Part shown: positions 1 to 6,340 of the stretch, piece after piece | Position numbering within the stretch: the stretch's first letter is position 1 | Layout of the letters: each line of letters opens with the position of its first letter | DNA from: Chrysochromulina tobinii | Taxonomy: Eukaryota; Haptophyta; Prymnesiales; Chrysochromulinaceae | Assembly (NCBI GenBank): GCA_001275005.1 | Contig: JWZX01002151.1 | Location: forward strand, 1 to 14,341 | Direction: 5' to 3' | Length of the DNA stretch: 14,341 nt | Notes under the pieces: model-generated | Told to the model about the DNA's origin: nothing | The model's input: only the letters and a program-made list of their open reading frames with translations | Databases searched by the model: none | Made by a program: the position numbers and the translations under genes

Positions 1-276
1 ACAGTGCACAGTGCCAAGTTGGGTCAGTGCACTCAGTGCACAGTGCATGAAGGTGCTTTTTGTTCTTTGTGCACTGAGTGCACAGTGCATAGGGTGGGGG
101 TAGGGTAAAAGTGAGGGCCTTTTGACGTAAGACGGTAAAAGTGTACAGGGTACAAGATTCGCGTAAAACGGTAAAAGTCCTCGTGCCTCCGTATCCAGGG
201 TAAAAGCAGGGTAAAAGCCACTTTTACTGAAAGCCCCAGTAAACTTCGCTTAAACAGCCGAGCGTGAATGTAATTC
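1..276. repeat. Repeat-rich leader upstream of the transposase
   Basis: No gene is seen here. The left part carries TGCACT-family repeats: a 16-bp inverted pair at 27-42 and 68-83 (GTGCACTCAGTGCACA and its reverse complement), each overlapping a direct copy of AGTGCACAGTGCAT (35-48, 77-90). The right part holds five copies of GGTAAAAG (104-111, 134-141, 170-177, 199-206, 210-217), followed by an inverted CTTTTAC at 221-227. Repeats next to a transposase frame may be subterminal transposase-binding sites or promoter elements, but this is inference. No matching inverted copy was found right of the transposase, so the element's ends are not defined. Confidence 0.6.
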
Positions 277-1650
277 ATGAACAGGAGACTTTGCCGGTCC
301 TGTATTCCTGCATTGCGTGCCCGACCGAGACGCACTCCTTCGGACATGGAGCCTCCGTCCCCTCAGCCGTTCGCCCACGCCAACGAGAGCGACGCCGCGC
401 CGTGGTTGCGCCCGCTTCTCGAGCACATCGGCGTGCCCGCGGACAGGGTTGCCACAATATCCGCAGCCGAAGCGCCGACCACTACCGGCGCAATCCGCGA
501 GCTTCGCAGCCGGCCAGCAGATTGGAACGCCTTCCTCGACAAGCTGAGCGGCATGCTTGTATCAGAGCTCGGTGATACTTTGGACCGCGAGGACATACGG
601 CAAAGATTGCTTGAAAGGCTTGAGGAGGAATTGGATGCTGTCCATGTAAAACGCGCACGGACTGAGGCGGCTGGCAGCAGCACCGAGGCGCAGTTTGCGT
701 CGGCCACGACCGAATCGGAGGAAGTTTTGCGCACGAAGCAATGGTGCAATCGACAGCCAATCATCGTGAGCCGCTTCGTGCTGCGTGTGCTACCGCCAAG
801 GTCTCCGCGGCGCAATCTTCGGGTGGTTTGCAAATGTGGTCACGAGTGTTTGGATTGCCACTTTCGTACGCACGTGATCAGCGGACAGCACGAGAAGGAG
901 TTCTTCGAGCTGCTAGATAACTCGGAGGCGCTCGGTGCTCAGGCCGCCGTGCTGTCTGTGGCGGAGATGCTGAGCGACCTTGGGCAGCGCGCGACGCGCG
1001 AGCAGATGGCGGCCGAGGCGCTGCGCGGCGAGGTGAGATCGCTGCATTCGCAGCTGGTGGCGCTCGAGGGCGACCTCGACCGCGAGAAGCGGGCGCACTG
1101 CCTCTTCGAGAGTCGGTACACGAATGCGAGTGCGAGGCTCGCCGCGCAGGAGGCTGCGATGCGCAGCTTCACCTCGCCGACGGCACGCCTGCACCAGGAG
1201 CTCTGGCAGCGGGGGCTGTTTGATAAGAAGCAGCACCCGCTCAACCACACGCTCGACGAGCTGCATTACCTCTCCCTCGTGCGCGTGTCAAAGGGCGACG
1301 ACGTGAAAAAGGGCGGCGAGCCGCTGAAACTCACACCCACCGCGCGAGCACTCGCCACGCTCATGCACGCGAAGAGCACAGCGAGCGGCTATCGGCTGTT
1401 TCGGGATGTGTACCGTTGGCCGCCGTCGCCCGATGATGTGAGGCGGCTGCCACCAGTTGACAAGGGCGGGCCGTTTGTGGCAGTCGGCTGCCATCAGCTC
1501 GAGTGGGGGCAGCAGGCGCACCGCTTCTATACAGCCGCTGGCTACGACCCGCGGAAGGAGCCGTTCGGCATCTGCTTTGATCCCGCAAAGATCATGGCGG
1601 AGGTCACATGGGACCCCAAGACGAATGCTTTCATCGGCCACGTCAACTGA
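277..1650 (+). CDS. P-type transposase, N-terminal part (zinc motif, coiled coil, first catalytic Asp)
   Basis: Seen: 457 residues. Residues 1-130 are acidic/helical without a recognised domain. Residues 185-199 form a compact Cys/His cluster, C-x-C-G-H-x2-C-x2-C-H-x3-H, likely zinc-binding. Residues 220-298 are a Leu/Ala/Glu-rich coiled coil. Residues 370-390 (GYRLFRDVYRWPPSP) resemble the segment that precedes the RNase H-like core in P/THAP9 transposases. Residues 429-456 (FGICFDPAKI...WDPKTNAFIGHV) resemble the first catalytic strand, with D435 the candidate catalytic Asp. The frame stops at TGA in mid-domain, while homologous-looking sequence continues in phase. Translation may start at 277 or at Met24 (346). 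The zinc motif is not a canonical THAP C2CH finger, so the DNA-binding head seems different from that of known P elements. As a standalone product it would lack most of the active site. Confidence 0.7.
   Translation: MNRRLCRSCIPALRARPRRTPSDMEPPSPQPFAHANESDAAPWLRPLLEHIGVPADRVATISAAEAPTTTGAIRELRSRPADWNAFLDKLSGMLVSELGDTLDREDIRQRLLERLEEELDAVHVKRARTEAAGSSTEAQFASATTESEEVLRTKQWCNRQPIIVSRFVLRVLPPRSPRRNLRVVCKCGHECLDCHFRTHVISGQHEKEFFELLDNSEALGAQAAVLSVAEMLSDLGQRATREQMAAEALRGEVRSLHSQLVALEGDLDREKRAHCLFESRYTNASARLAAQEAAMRSFTSPTARLHQELWQRGLFDKKQHPLNHTLDELHYLSLVRVSKGDDVKKGGEPLKLTPTARALATLMHAKSTASGYRLFRDVYRWPPSPDDVRRLPPVDKGGPFVAVGCHQLEWGQQAHRFYTAAGYDPRKEPFGICFDPAKIMAEVTWDPKTNAFIGHVN
1648..1650 (+). other. In-frame TGA inside the transposase core
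   Basis: This TGA lies between '...FIGHVN' and 'DSRLGFESWAAMERFF...' in one uninterrupted phase. No GT-AG intron would remove it neatly, and it is the only stop in over 1,340 codons. CGA to TGA is a one-step change at a CpG, so a nonsense mutation is the simplest reading. Stop-codon readthrough, or reinitiation at the ATG at 1684 (context GCCGCCATGG, favourable for eukaryotic initiation), cannot be excluded. Confidence 0.8.
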
Positions 1651-1683
1651 GACTCACGTCTCGGCTTCGAATCGTGGGCCGCC

Positions 1684-4320
1684 ATGGAGCGCTTCTTTGA
1701 GACCCATGTCGCGGCGGGCTACGTCATCCCGTTCCTGCTCTGCCCGCTCAACCCGCGCTTCCCGTCGGCCTTTGTGCCGGTCGGCATGGTGTCATCTGAT
1801 CTCACGTACACAACGGGCGATGTCGATAGCCTCCTCGGCCAGATTCAGAAGGGCCTCTGCGTCGCCGGCTTTGGACACGTGGTGCCGACGATAGCCTTCG
1901 ACAACCCGTCGGTTCACCGCAAGTTTGCGCTGCTTTCGGGCAACCCACGCGGCTTCCCACGCGATCGCGAGCCCGGAGGTAGCCTCGGCGCCGAGCTCCT
2001 CGAAGGCGCGGATGCGATCCTCACCCTGGGCGCGTACCGCCGCAAGGGCACCACCATCGAGACGATCGTGACCATCGACACGCCCCACACCGTCAAGAAC
2101 AGCTCGCTGCAGCCGTTGCATCTCGCGCGGCTGCTCACGCTCGGCTACTACGTGATGCTCACCATGATGCTCGTGGACGTGCGCGTGCCCGCCGGTCTGC
2201 ACGCCTCTGACGTGAACGGCTCCGACCCGATGGACGTGTCGGCAGCCGAGCGGCGCCTCAACGTTCGGACGCGGCGCGAGCTGGCCAAGCATCCGGAGAG
2301 CTTCGGCCTGCTCGTCTACCTGTGGGCGATGGCGTGCGGCCGCGCCGCGTGGCTCGATCGCGATCCGCACACAACCCCGCGCATGCGTGTGCGCTGGGCA
2401 TTCAACAACCTCATCTTCCTCCGCTGGTGGCTCGACTGGATCGAGGTGTCGGGCAAGCCGTCGGGCGTGCACTTCATCTCGATGGAGACGCACGCCGCGA
2501 ACGTCATCTCGGCCCAGATGATGGTCATGCTTGTGCTGCTGTGGGGCCGCTCGTTTCCCGACCGGCCATTTGCGCCGTGGCTCGTCGGCTCGGACCAGAA
2601 CGAGCACTTCAACAGCGAATTGCGCTCGTTTCGAATCAACCAACCCGACTGGACGTTCGCCGATGTGCTGCGGCTGGCCGCGCGATTCGTCCACATGCTC
2701 GTGCTGCTCACGCGGCCCGATGTGTGCCTGCCCAAGGTCTTTTCAAAGAAGGGCTTCAACCGCTCGGCGTACACTCCATCGGCCGACGGCGAGCACGTGC
2801 ATCCGTTCCCGGCGCTCGCCGAGATTCGTGAGGAGTACTGGGCCGCGGTGGCGTTCATTGGACAGCTCTTTGTCGCGCTGGGGGCAGCCCAGGAGCTGTG
2901 CGAGGCGGGCCGGTGGCACGCGCCCAGCCTGGAAGAGTGGGTGTCGATTGAGAAGGCTTGCGATTCGCAGGAGGTGGCCCTTGCGGACTTTGAGCGCCAA
3001 GCTGCCGCTGACGGCGCTGCGGAGGAGGAGGAGGAGAGCGGAGGGGAGGAAGCTGACGAGGGCGGAGGGGACGAAGCGGAGGAAGAGGGGGATGGCGAGG
3101 AGGCCGAGGAGGAGACCGATTTCTTCCCCGAGAAGATTCTGAAGGACAAGCTCGTGCCTGGCAAGCGCGCCGAGTCCCGGGAGTACCTGGTCAAGTGGCG
3201 CGGGTGGAGCGACGCGGAAGAGGACCTGACGTGGGAGGCTCACATCGAGCTCGCGGTGAGCAACCCGCAGCTGGTGTGGAAGTACGTGCAGGGCGTGCGA
3301 CTCACCGGCAAGAGCCTCAAGATCGACAAGCCGAATGACGCGCAGCTGGAGGCGGCAGCACTCGCCGATGCAGGCGAGGAGGCCGAGCCGGCAGGCGGCG
3401 AGCCGGCCGACGCGCCCGCTCGTGCGTCGCCGTCGCAGCCCGAGATCGAGGCCGTGGATCGTGCGGCGCTGATCGAGACCCTGACGGCGTGCATCGGCGC
3501 AGAGCAGCCCAACGGAAAGCACTCAAAAGCGCTCAAGCACGACGCGACAGGGGCGCAGCGGGCGGCGTATGACGTCTCGCACGTGGAGAATGAGGAGACG
3601 GGGCAGTTTGTGCACAAACGCGCGGCGCTCGCCTTCTACCAGAAACAGGCGAAGGACGCGAAGCCGGGCGCCGGCCATCAGCAGCGGTACGTGACGGGCG
3701 AGCGGCAGCCAATCATCGCGGAGGACAAGGATGGCACAGGCTTTGCATGTGCGCAGTACTACGAGGTTCACGTCGGCCAGAGGGGCACGCCGCTAAACAG
3801 CGAGGCAGAGCTGATGCTGGAGGGCGTGCTGCTGGTGGGCTATGCGTGCGTGCTGGAGCTGCGCAAGCTGAACGGAAAGCGCCGTGTGCCGCGGCTAAGC
3901 GTCCGTGCTAAGGATGCATCGCGGTGCAGTGCGGTGATCTTGCCGCTCGTGAGGAGGAGCAGCGGGCAGTGGGTGGCAGACCGCAGCGTCGCACGCCCCG
4001 TGCTTGTGCCGCTTCTGAGCCTCGGGCGGTGTGTGGTAGCAAGCGAGGGCAGTGGCAATCGCGCCGGCAGCTTTACCATCGCAGCGGCCGATCAGGCCGC
4101 TGGCGGGCCTACGCTGCGCACAATGAGCCTGAGCGAGGACCTATTCGCCGCCGCAGCGATGAAGGCGGTGGAGAAGGACCTGATGGACATGAAAGTGACC
4201 GAACTCAAGGAGGAGCTCGCGTCGCGTGACGAGCCGGTCTCGGGCAATAAGGCATGGCTGAGGCGACGGCTGCACGCTGCGATCGTGCGCGAGCATCTGG
4301 AGGCGGCAAGTGAAGAGTGA
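1684..4320 (+). CDS. P-type transposase, C-terminal part, with acidic tract, chromodomain and SAP domain
   Basis: Seen: 878 residues. Residues 10-45 (AGYVIPFLL...FPSAFVPVGM) match the strand that follows the first Asp in P-type cores. D73 in AFDNPSVHRKF and the DTPHTVKN motif (132-139) match the second Asp and the 'D-x-PH-x-x-KN' signature. E307 in SDQNEHFNSELRSF is the candidate catalytic Glu. Residues 444-478 are a Glu/Asp/Gly tract. Residues 479-537 are a chromodomain, with EYLVKWRGWSD and probable methyl-lysine cage residues F480, W505 and W508. Residues 594-800 are unassigned. Residues 832-865 are a SAP domain (ELKEELASRDEPVSGNKAWLRRRL region), a DNA/scaffold-binding helix pair. Known role: cut-and-paste transposition in the nucleus. 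Inference: chromo and SAP may steer insertion to marked chromatin. The part before residue 1 is in the upstream frame, so this product alone lacks the first Asp. Confidence 0.75.
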   Translation: MERFFETHVAAGYVIPFLLCPLNPRFPSAFVPVGMVSSDLTYTTGDVDSLLGQIQKGLCVAGFGHVVPTIAFDNPSVHRKFALLSGNPRGFPRDREPGGSLGAELLEGADAILTLGAYRRKGTTIETIVTIDTPHTVKNSSLQPLHLARLLTLGYYVMLTMMLVDVRVPAGLHASDVNGSDPMDVSAAERRLNVRTRRELAKHPESFGLLVYLWAMACGRAAWLDRDPHTTPRMRVRWAFNNLIFLRWWLDWIEVSGKPSGVHFISMETHAANVISAQMMVMLVLLWGRSFPDRPFAPWLVGSDQNEHFNSELRSFRINQPDWTFADVLRLAARFVHMLVLLTRPDVCLPKVFSKKGFNRSAYTPSADGEHVHPFPALAEIREEYWAAVAFIGQLFVALGAAQELCEAGRWHAPSLEEWVSIEKACDSQEVALADFERQAAADGAAEEEEESGGEEADEGGGDEAEEEGDGEEAEEETDFFPEKILKDKLVPGKRAESREYLVKWRGWSDAEEDLTWEAHIELAVSNPQLVWKYVQGVRLTGKSLKIDKPNDAQLEAAALADAGEEAEPAGGEPADAPARASPSQPEIEAVDRAALIETLTACIGAEQPNGKHSKALKHDATGAQRAAYDVSHVENEETGQFVHKRAALAFYQKQAKDAKPGAGHQQRYVTGERQPIIAEDKDGTGFACAQYYEVHVGQRGTPLNSEAELMLEGVLLVGYACVLELRKLNGKRRVPRLSVRAKDASRCSAVILPLVRRSSGQWVADRSVARPVLVPLLSLGRCVVASEGSGNRAGSFTIAAADQAAGGPTLRTMSLSEDLFAAAAMKAVEKDLMDMKVTELKEELASRDEPVSGNKAWLRRRLHAAIVREHLEAASEE
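3127..3294 (+). other. Chromodomain of the transposase
   Basis: Codes FFPEKIL (chromo strand 1) through EYLVKWRGWSD and LTWE to a C-terminal helix ending near VWKYVQ. Three aromatic cage positions are filled (Phe, Trp, Trp), which by family knowledge permits binding of methylated lysine. Chromodomains are common in Ty3/Gypsy integrases. One joined to a P-type core is not something I know as a standard architecture. Confidence 0.85.
4177..4276 (+). other. SAP domain at transposase C-terminus
   Basis: The stretch MDMKVTELKEELASRDEPVS plus GNKAWLRRRL fits the SAP helix-loop-helix pattern: 'L-x-x-LKxxL...G-x-K-x-x-L-x-x-RL'. SAP domains bind AT-rich DNA or matrix-attachment regions. It lies about 40 residues from the stop at 4318-4320. 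Confidence 0.8.
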
Positions 4321-4625
4321 GAGAAACTACAATCGCCTCCCCCACCATCTTGACCACCATCTCCACCGCCATCCCTATAGCCTTCGCCATCACCTTCACC
4401 GCCACTGCCTTCTCCACCGCCATCACGGCCTCCGCGATCGCCTCGACCACCGTCTTCATCACCCTCACCGCCCCCTCTGCCATCGCCTCTGCGATCGCCT
4501 CTGCAATCGCCTCCGCCATCGCCTCCGCCATCGCCTCCTCCGCTATTGCCTCCGTTGCCAGCATCTTAACCACCATCTCCACCGCCGTCACCACAACCAT
4601 CGCCATCGCCTTCACCTCCTTCTCT

Positions 4626-4673
4626 GCCATCGCCTCTGCCATCGCCTCTGCCATCGCCTCTGCCATCGCCTAC
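4626..4673. repeat. 12-bp minisatellite GCCATCGCCTCT, first block
   Basis: Three exact units (4626-4661) and one variant unit ending in TAC. The same unit forms the larger block at 4839-4931. Confidence 0.9.
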
Positions 4674-4838
4674 GCCTTCGCCGCCTCCGTCATCGCCTCC
4701 GCCACCATCTTGATCACCATCTCCACCGCCGTCAACACAACCATCGACATCGCCTTCACCGCCTCCACCTTCTCCACCGCCATCACCGCCTCCGCGATCC
4801 CCTCGACCACCATCTCCATCACCCTCACGACCTCCTCT

Positions 4839-4931
4839 GCCATCGCCTCTGCCATCGCCTCTGCCATCGCCTCTGCCATCGCCTCTGCCATCGCCTCTGC
4901 CATCGCCTCTGCCATCGCCTCTGCCATCGCC
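4839..4931. repeat. 12-bp minisatellite GCCATCGCCTCT, second block
   Basis: Seven exact head-to-tail units (4839-4922) and a partial eighth. The lack of divergence suggests recent expansion by slippage or unequal exchange. Confidence 0.95.
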
Positions 4932-4999
4932 GCCTCCGCTATCGCCTCCGTTGTCATCTGAACCGAGTGCCTCTCTCCGAGTGCCTCTCTCAGGGCAAA

Positions 5000-5071
5000 G
5001 GCGGCGTCGAGGGCAGCGTCACGGGCGGCGTCAGGGGCAGCATTGAGGGCGGCATCAAGGGCAGCATTGAT
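5000..5071 (+). repeat. Six 12-bp units coding a Gly-rich octad repeat
   Basis: Units alternate GGCGGCrTC-nnn and GGCAGCrTy-nnn. In one frame they read GGVE-GSVT-GGVR-GSIE-GGIK-GSID, three octads of regular pattern. Substitutions keep Gly, Gly/Ser, Val/Ile and a polar residue, as expected of coding sequence. The surrounding frame is broken and a GTAAGC follows at once (5072), so this may be an isolated exon relic. Function unknown. Confidence 0.6.
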
Positions 5072-5372
5072 GTAAGCTTAAATGCCTCTCACAAACTGTC
5101 TCTCGGACATCGAAGGCCTCTATCTGACTGCCTCTCCCTGACTGTCTCTCTCGGAGTGCCTTTCTCGGAGTCTCTCTCTCTGAGTGCCTCTCTCAGACTG
5201 CCTCTCCCTGACTGTGCCTCTCTCGGAGTGCCTCTCTCGGAATGTCTCTCTCTGAGTGTCTCTCTCTGAGTGCCTCTCTCTCGGAGTGCCTCTCTCAGAC
5301 TGCCTCTCTCAGAGTCCCTCTCTCTCCGAGTGTCTCTCGCTGAGTGCCTCTCTCGGAGTGTCTCTCTCATCG
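5072..5372. repeat. CTCTCTGAGTGC-type degenerate satellite
   Basis: Many degenerate copies of GAGTGCCTCTCTC, interspersed with ACTGCCTCTCCCTG variants. Similar words begin at 4967, and a second block lies at 6228-6340. The strong pyrimidine bias resembles an expanded polypyrimidine tract. No gene is supported; the reverse-strand Arg-Glu-rich frame is a repeat artefact. Confidence 0.8.
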
Positions 5373-5392
5373 GTCAACTAGAGTGTAACTAC

Positions 5393-5466
5393 CCCATCGC
5401 CCCGATGGGAAGATTGCTGACGCGCTTGCCTCGACTCTCGCTTGCACAAGTGCGGCTGACGCTCCA
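5393..5466. repeat. Hairpin intron-like repeat, copy A
   Basis: Starts with a perfect hairpin, CCCATCG-CCC-CGATGGG (5393-5409), then a pyrimidine-rich segment (GCTTGCCTCGACTCTCGCTT) and TGCGGCTGACGCTCC. It aligns closely with copy B about 115 bp downstream over some 75 bp. The layout (hairpin, pyrimidine tract, CTTGCA-like end) recalls a short intron. Confidence 0.7.
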
Positions 5467-5507
5467 GTCAACTACAGTCGGTACGTGCCGCAGAGACCTG
5501 CAATTTT

Positions 5508-5583
5508 CCCATCGCCCCGATGGGGAAATCGCTGAAGTGCTTGCCTCGACTCTCGCTCGCAAAACTGCGGCTGTGACGCTCCG
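5508..5583. repeat. Hairpin intron-like repeat, copy B
   Basis: Hairpin CCCATCG-CCC-CGATGGG at 5508-5524, flanked by TTT and AAA, followed by the same pyrimidine-rich segment as copy A. GTACGTGCC upstream (5481) would be a possible donor, but the 3' end has no clean CAG (it reads CTCGCAAAAC). It seems degenerate. Confidence 0.7.
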
Positions 5584-5629
5584 GTACGCTCAATCTCTCG
5601 TTAGAAGGCCGTGCACTGTGACGGCGCTG

Positions 5630-6000
5630 CAACCTCCCGTGCTCCTGTCGTCCTCACCATCGTCCTCGCCGTCGTCCTCAACTTGGCCGTCTCCGCCCTC
5701 AGCCTCGCCGCCGCCGCCACACAGCCCGCCCTCGCCGCCGCCGCCCTCTCGGCATCGCCTTCGCCGCCACCTCCCATGCCCCCGTCGCCTGCGCCCTCAC
5801 CCTCACCGCCGCCGCCCACACCCTCACTGCCACCGGCCTCGCCGCCGCCTTCACCCACACCGCGTGCGCGCCCTCACCCTCGCTGCCTCCGCCCTCGCCG
5901 TCACTGCCCTCACCACCACCTGCACCGTCTCCTCCCTGAAGCTCACCACCTCCACCCTCGCCGCCTCCGCCCTCACCCTCACCGCCACCGGCACCGCTCA
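5630..6000 (+). repeat. Ser-Pro-Pro coding tract split over three frames
   Basis: Proline-rich coding is continuous but moves between frames. About 5630-5750 reads SPPSASPPPPHSPPSPPPP in one frame, about 5745-5870 reads PSPPPPMPPSPAPSPSPPPP in a second, and about 5868-6000 uses a third, with a TGA at 5937-5939. The third frame then runs SSPPPPSPPPPSPSPPPAPL into ITGGYIVQ and the beta-helix exon. This resembles a pherophorin-like stalk that has taken indels, or several short exons. I cannot support an intact gene. Confidence 0.55.
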
Positions 6001-6032
6001 ACATCACAGGAGGCTACATCGTCCAAATGTGT

Positions 6033-6095
6033 GTGCATATCTTCAAAAGTTCCCATCGCCCTCATGTGAGACTCACGCTTGCTCGTTGCTTGCAG
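6033..6095 (+). other. Candidate 63-nt intron with repeat copy C
   Basis: Begins GTGCATATC and ends TTGCTTGCAG, with phase-0 junctions: upstream ...NITGGYIVQMC, downstream GGGVFIEDG. It contains a 22-nt string (6041-6062) identical to 9725-9746. Its hairpin right arm is disrupted (TCATGTGAG). A 63-nt length keeps the frame open even when unspliced, so splicing is inferred from boundaries and the repeat only. Confidence 0.5.
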
Positions 6096-6167
6096 GGCGG
6101 CGGTGTCTTTATCGAGGATGGCACGGTGACCTTATCATCGTGCACCAGGGAAAGCTACTGTAGCTAT
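6096..6167 (+). pseudogene. Beta-helix repeat exon remnant (GGGVFIEDGTVTLSSCT)
   Basis: The 24 residues have the Gly-Gly-Gly-Val-(Phe/Tyr)-Ile...Gly-Thr-Val-Thr-Leu pattern of right-handed parallel beta-helix surface proteins (Pmp-like repeats). It is flanked by a CAG acceptor-like end and a GTGCGCGC donor-like start (6168), and lies downstream of a Pro-rich stalk. Normal proteins of this type have many such rungs. Only one is found here, so this is a fragment or one exon of a broken gene. It could also have been an ectodomain exon of the downstream kinase. Confidence 0.5.
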
Positions 6168-6236
6168 GTGCGCGCTCACGCTCAAAGTTCCTATTGCCCT
6201 GATGGGAAAATGGCTGACGTGCTTGCCTCTCTCCGA
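6168..6236. repeat. Hairpin intron-like repeat, copy D
   Basis: GTGCGCGCTCACG start, then TTCCTATTGCCCTGATGGGAA (near-palindrome, 6188-6208) and GGCTGACGTGCTTGCCTC, shared with copy A. Its pyrimidine tract runs straight into the second CTCTCTGAGTGC satellite block, linking the two repeat types. Confidence 0.6.
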
Positions 6237-6340
6237 GCGCCTCTCTGAGTGCCTCTAACAGAGTGCCTCAAACAGAGTGCCTCTCTGAGTGCCTCTTTGA
6301 GTGTGCCTCTTTGAGTCTCTCTCTCTCTGAGTGCTTCTCA
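6228..6340. repeat. CTCTCTGAGTGC-type satellite, second block
   Basis: Degenerate units GAGTGCCTCTCTGAG, GAGTGCCTCTAACA and GAGTGTGCCTCTTT, ending in a CT run just before the ATG at 6340. It separates copy D from the kinase frame. Confidence 0.8.

Larger units (their letters stand above)
277..4320 (+). mobile_element. P-element-superfamily (THAP9-like) DNA transposon, coding part, interrupted by one stop
   Basis: Two consecutive open frames in the same phase are separated by one TGA (1648-1650) and 11 further open codons. Together they cover 1,348 codons. Motif order matches P-type transposases: zinc-binding N-terminus, coiled coil, a 'GYRLFRD...PSP' segment, first Asp before a 'WDPKTNAFIGHV' strand, Asp in 'AFDNPSVHRKF', 'DTPHTVKN', and Glu in 'DQNEHFNSELRSF'. 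Chromo and SAP domains follow. No terminal inverted repeats or target duplication could be found, so the outer limits are unknown and the coordinates give only the coding part. The copy may be recently inactivated, or may be expressed as two proteins. Confidence 0.7.
4321..4961. repeat. Low-complexity Pro/Ser-coding tract with stops
   Basis: The stretch is built from CCATCGCCT, CCACCATCT and CTCCACCGCC words. In one frame it reads as Ser-Pro-Pro/Pro-Ser-Pro-Leu like a Hyp-rich wall protein, but that frame has several stops (including TGA, TAG and TAA). Another frame gives an uninterrupted Ala-Ile-Ala-Ser peptide and the reverse strand gives Met-Ala-Glu-Ala; both are by-products of the repeat. 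I see no gene here. It may be decayed proline-rich exon sequence or free microsatellite expansion. Confidence 0.7.

Noticed and set aside
1648-1650. TGA reassigned as a sense codon in this genome
   Set aside because: TGA ends the other transposase frame, the kinase and the oxidoreductase at sensible places, and no other in-frame TGA occurs within intact domains.
1792-2694. 300-codon minus-strand frame across the transposase
   Set aside because: GC-rich shadow frame. The plus strand carries the recognisable catalytic motifs.
1-4400. Terminal inverted repeats and target-site duplication of the transposon
   Set aside because: I compared the left repeats by eye with DNA to the right and found only short chance matches (9-11 bp, e.g. 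near 5611 and 11762).
4839-4931. Regular repeats as a CRISPR array
   Set aside because: Head-to-tail 12-bp units without spacers, in eukaryotic sequence.
4317-4961. 214-codon Ala-Ile-Ala-Ser frame (antifreeze-like look) and reverse Met-Ala-Glu-Ala frames
   Set aside because: They arise from translating the CCATCGCCT minisatellite in different frames. There is no start context, complex sequence or domain.
5089-5370. Reverse-strand Arg-Glu-rich peptide
   Set aside because: Pure product of the GAGAGAGGCACTC satellite.
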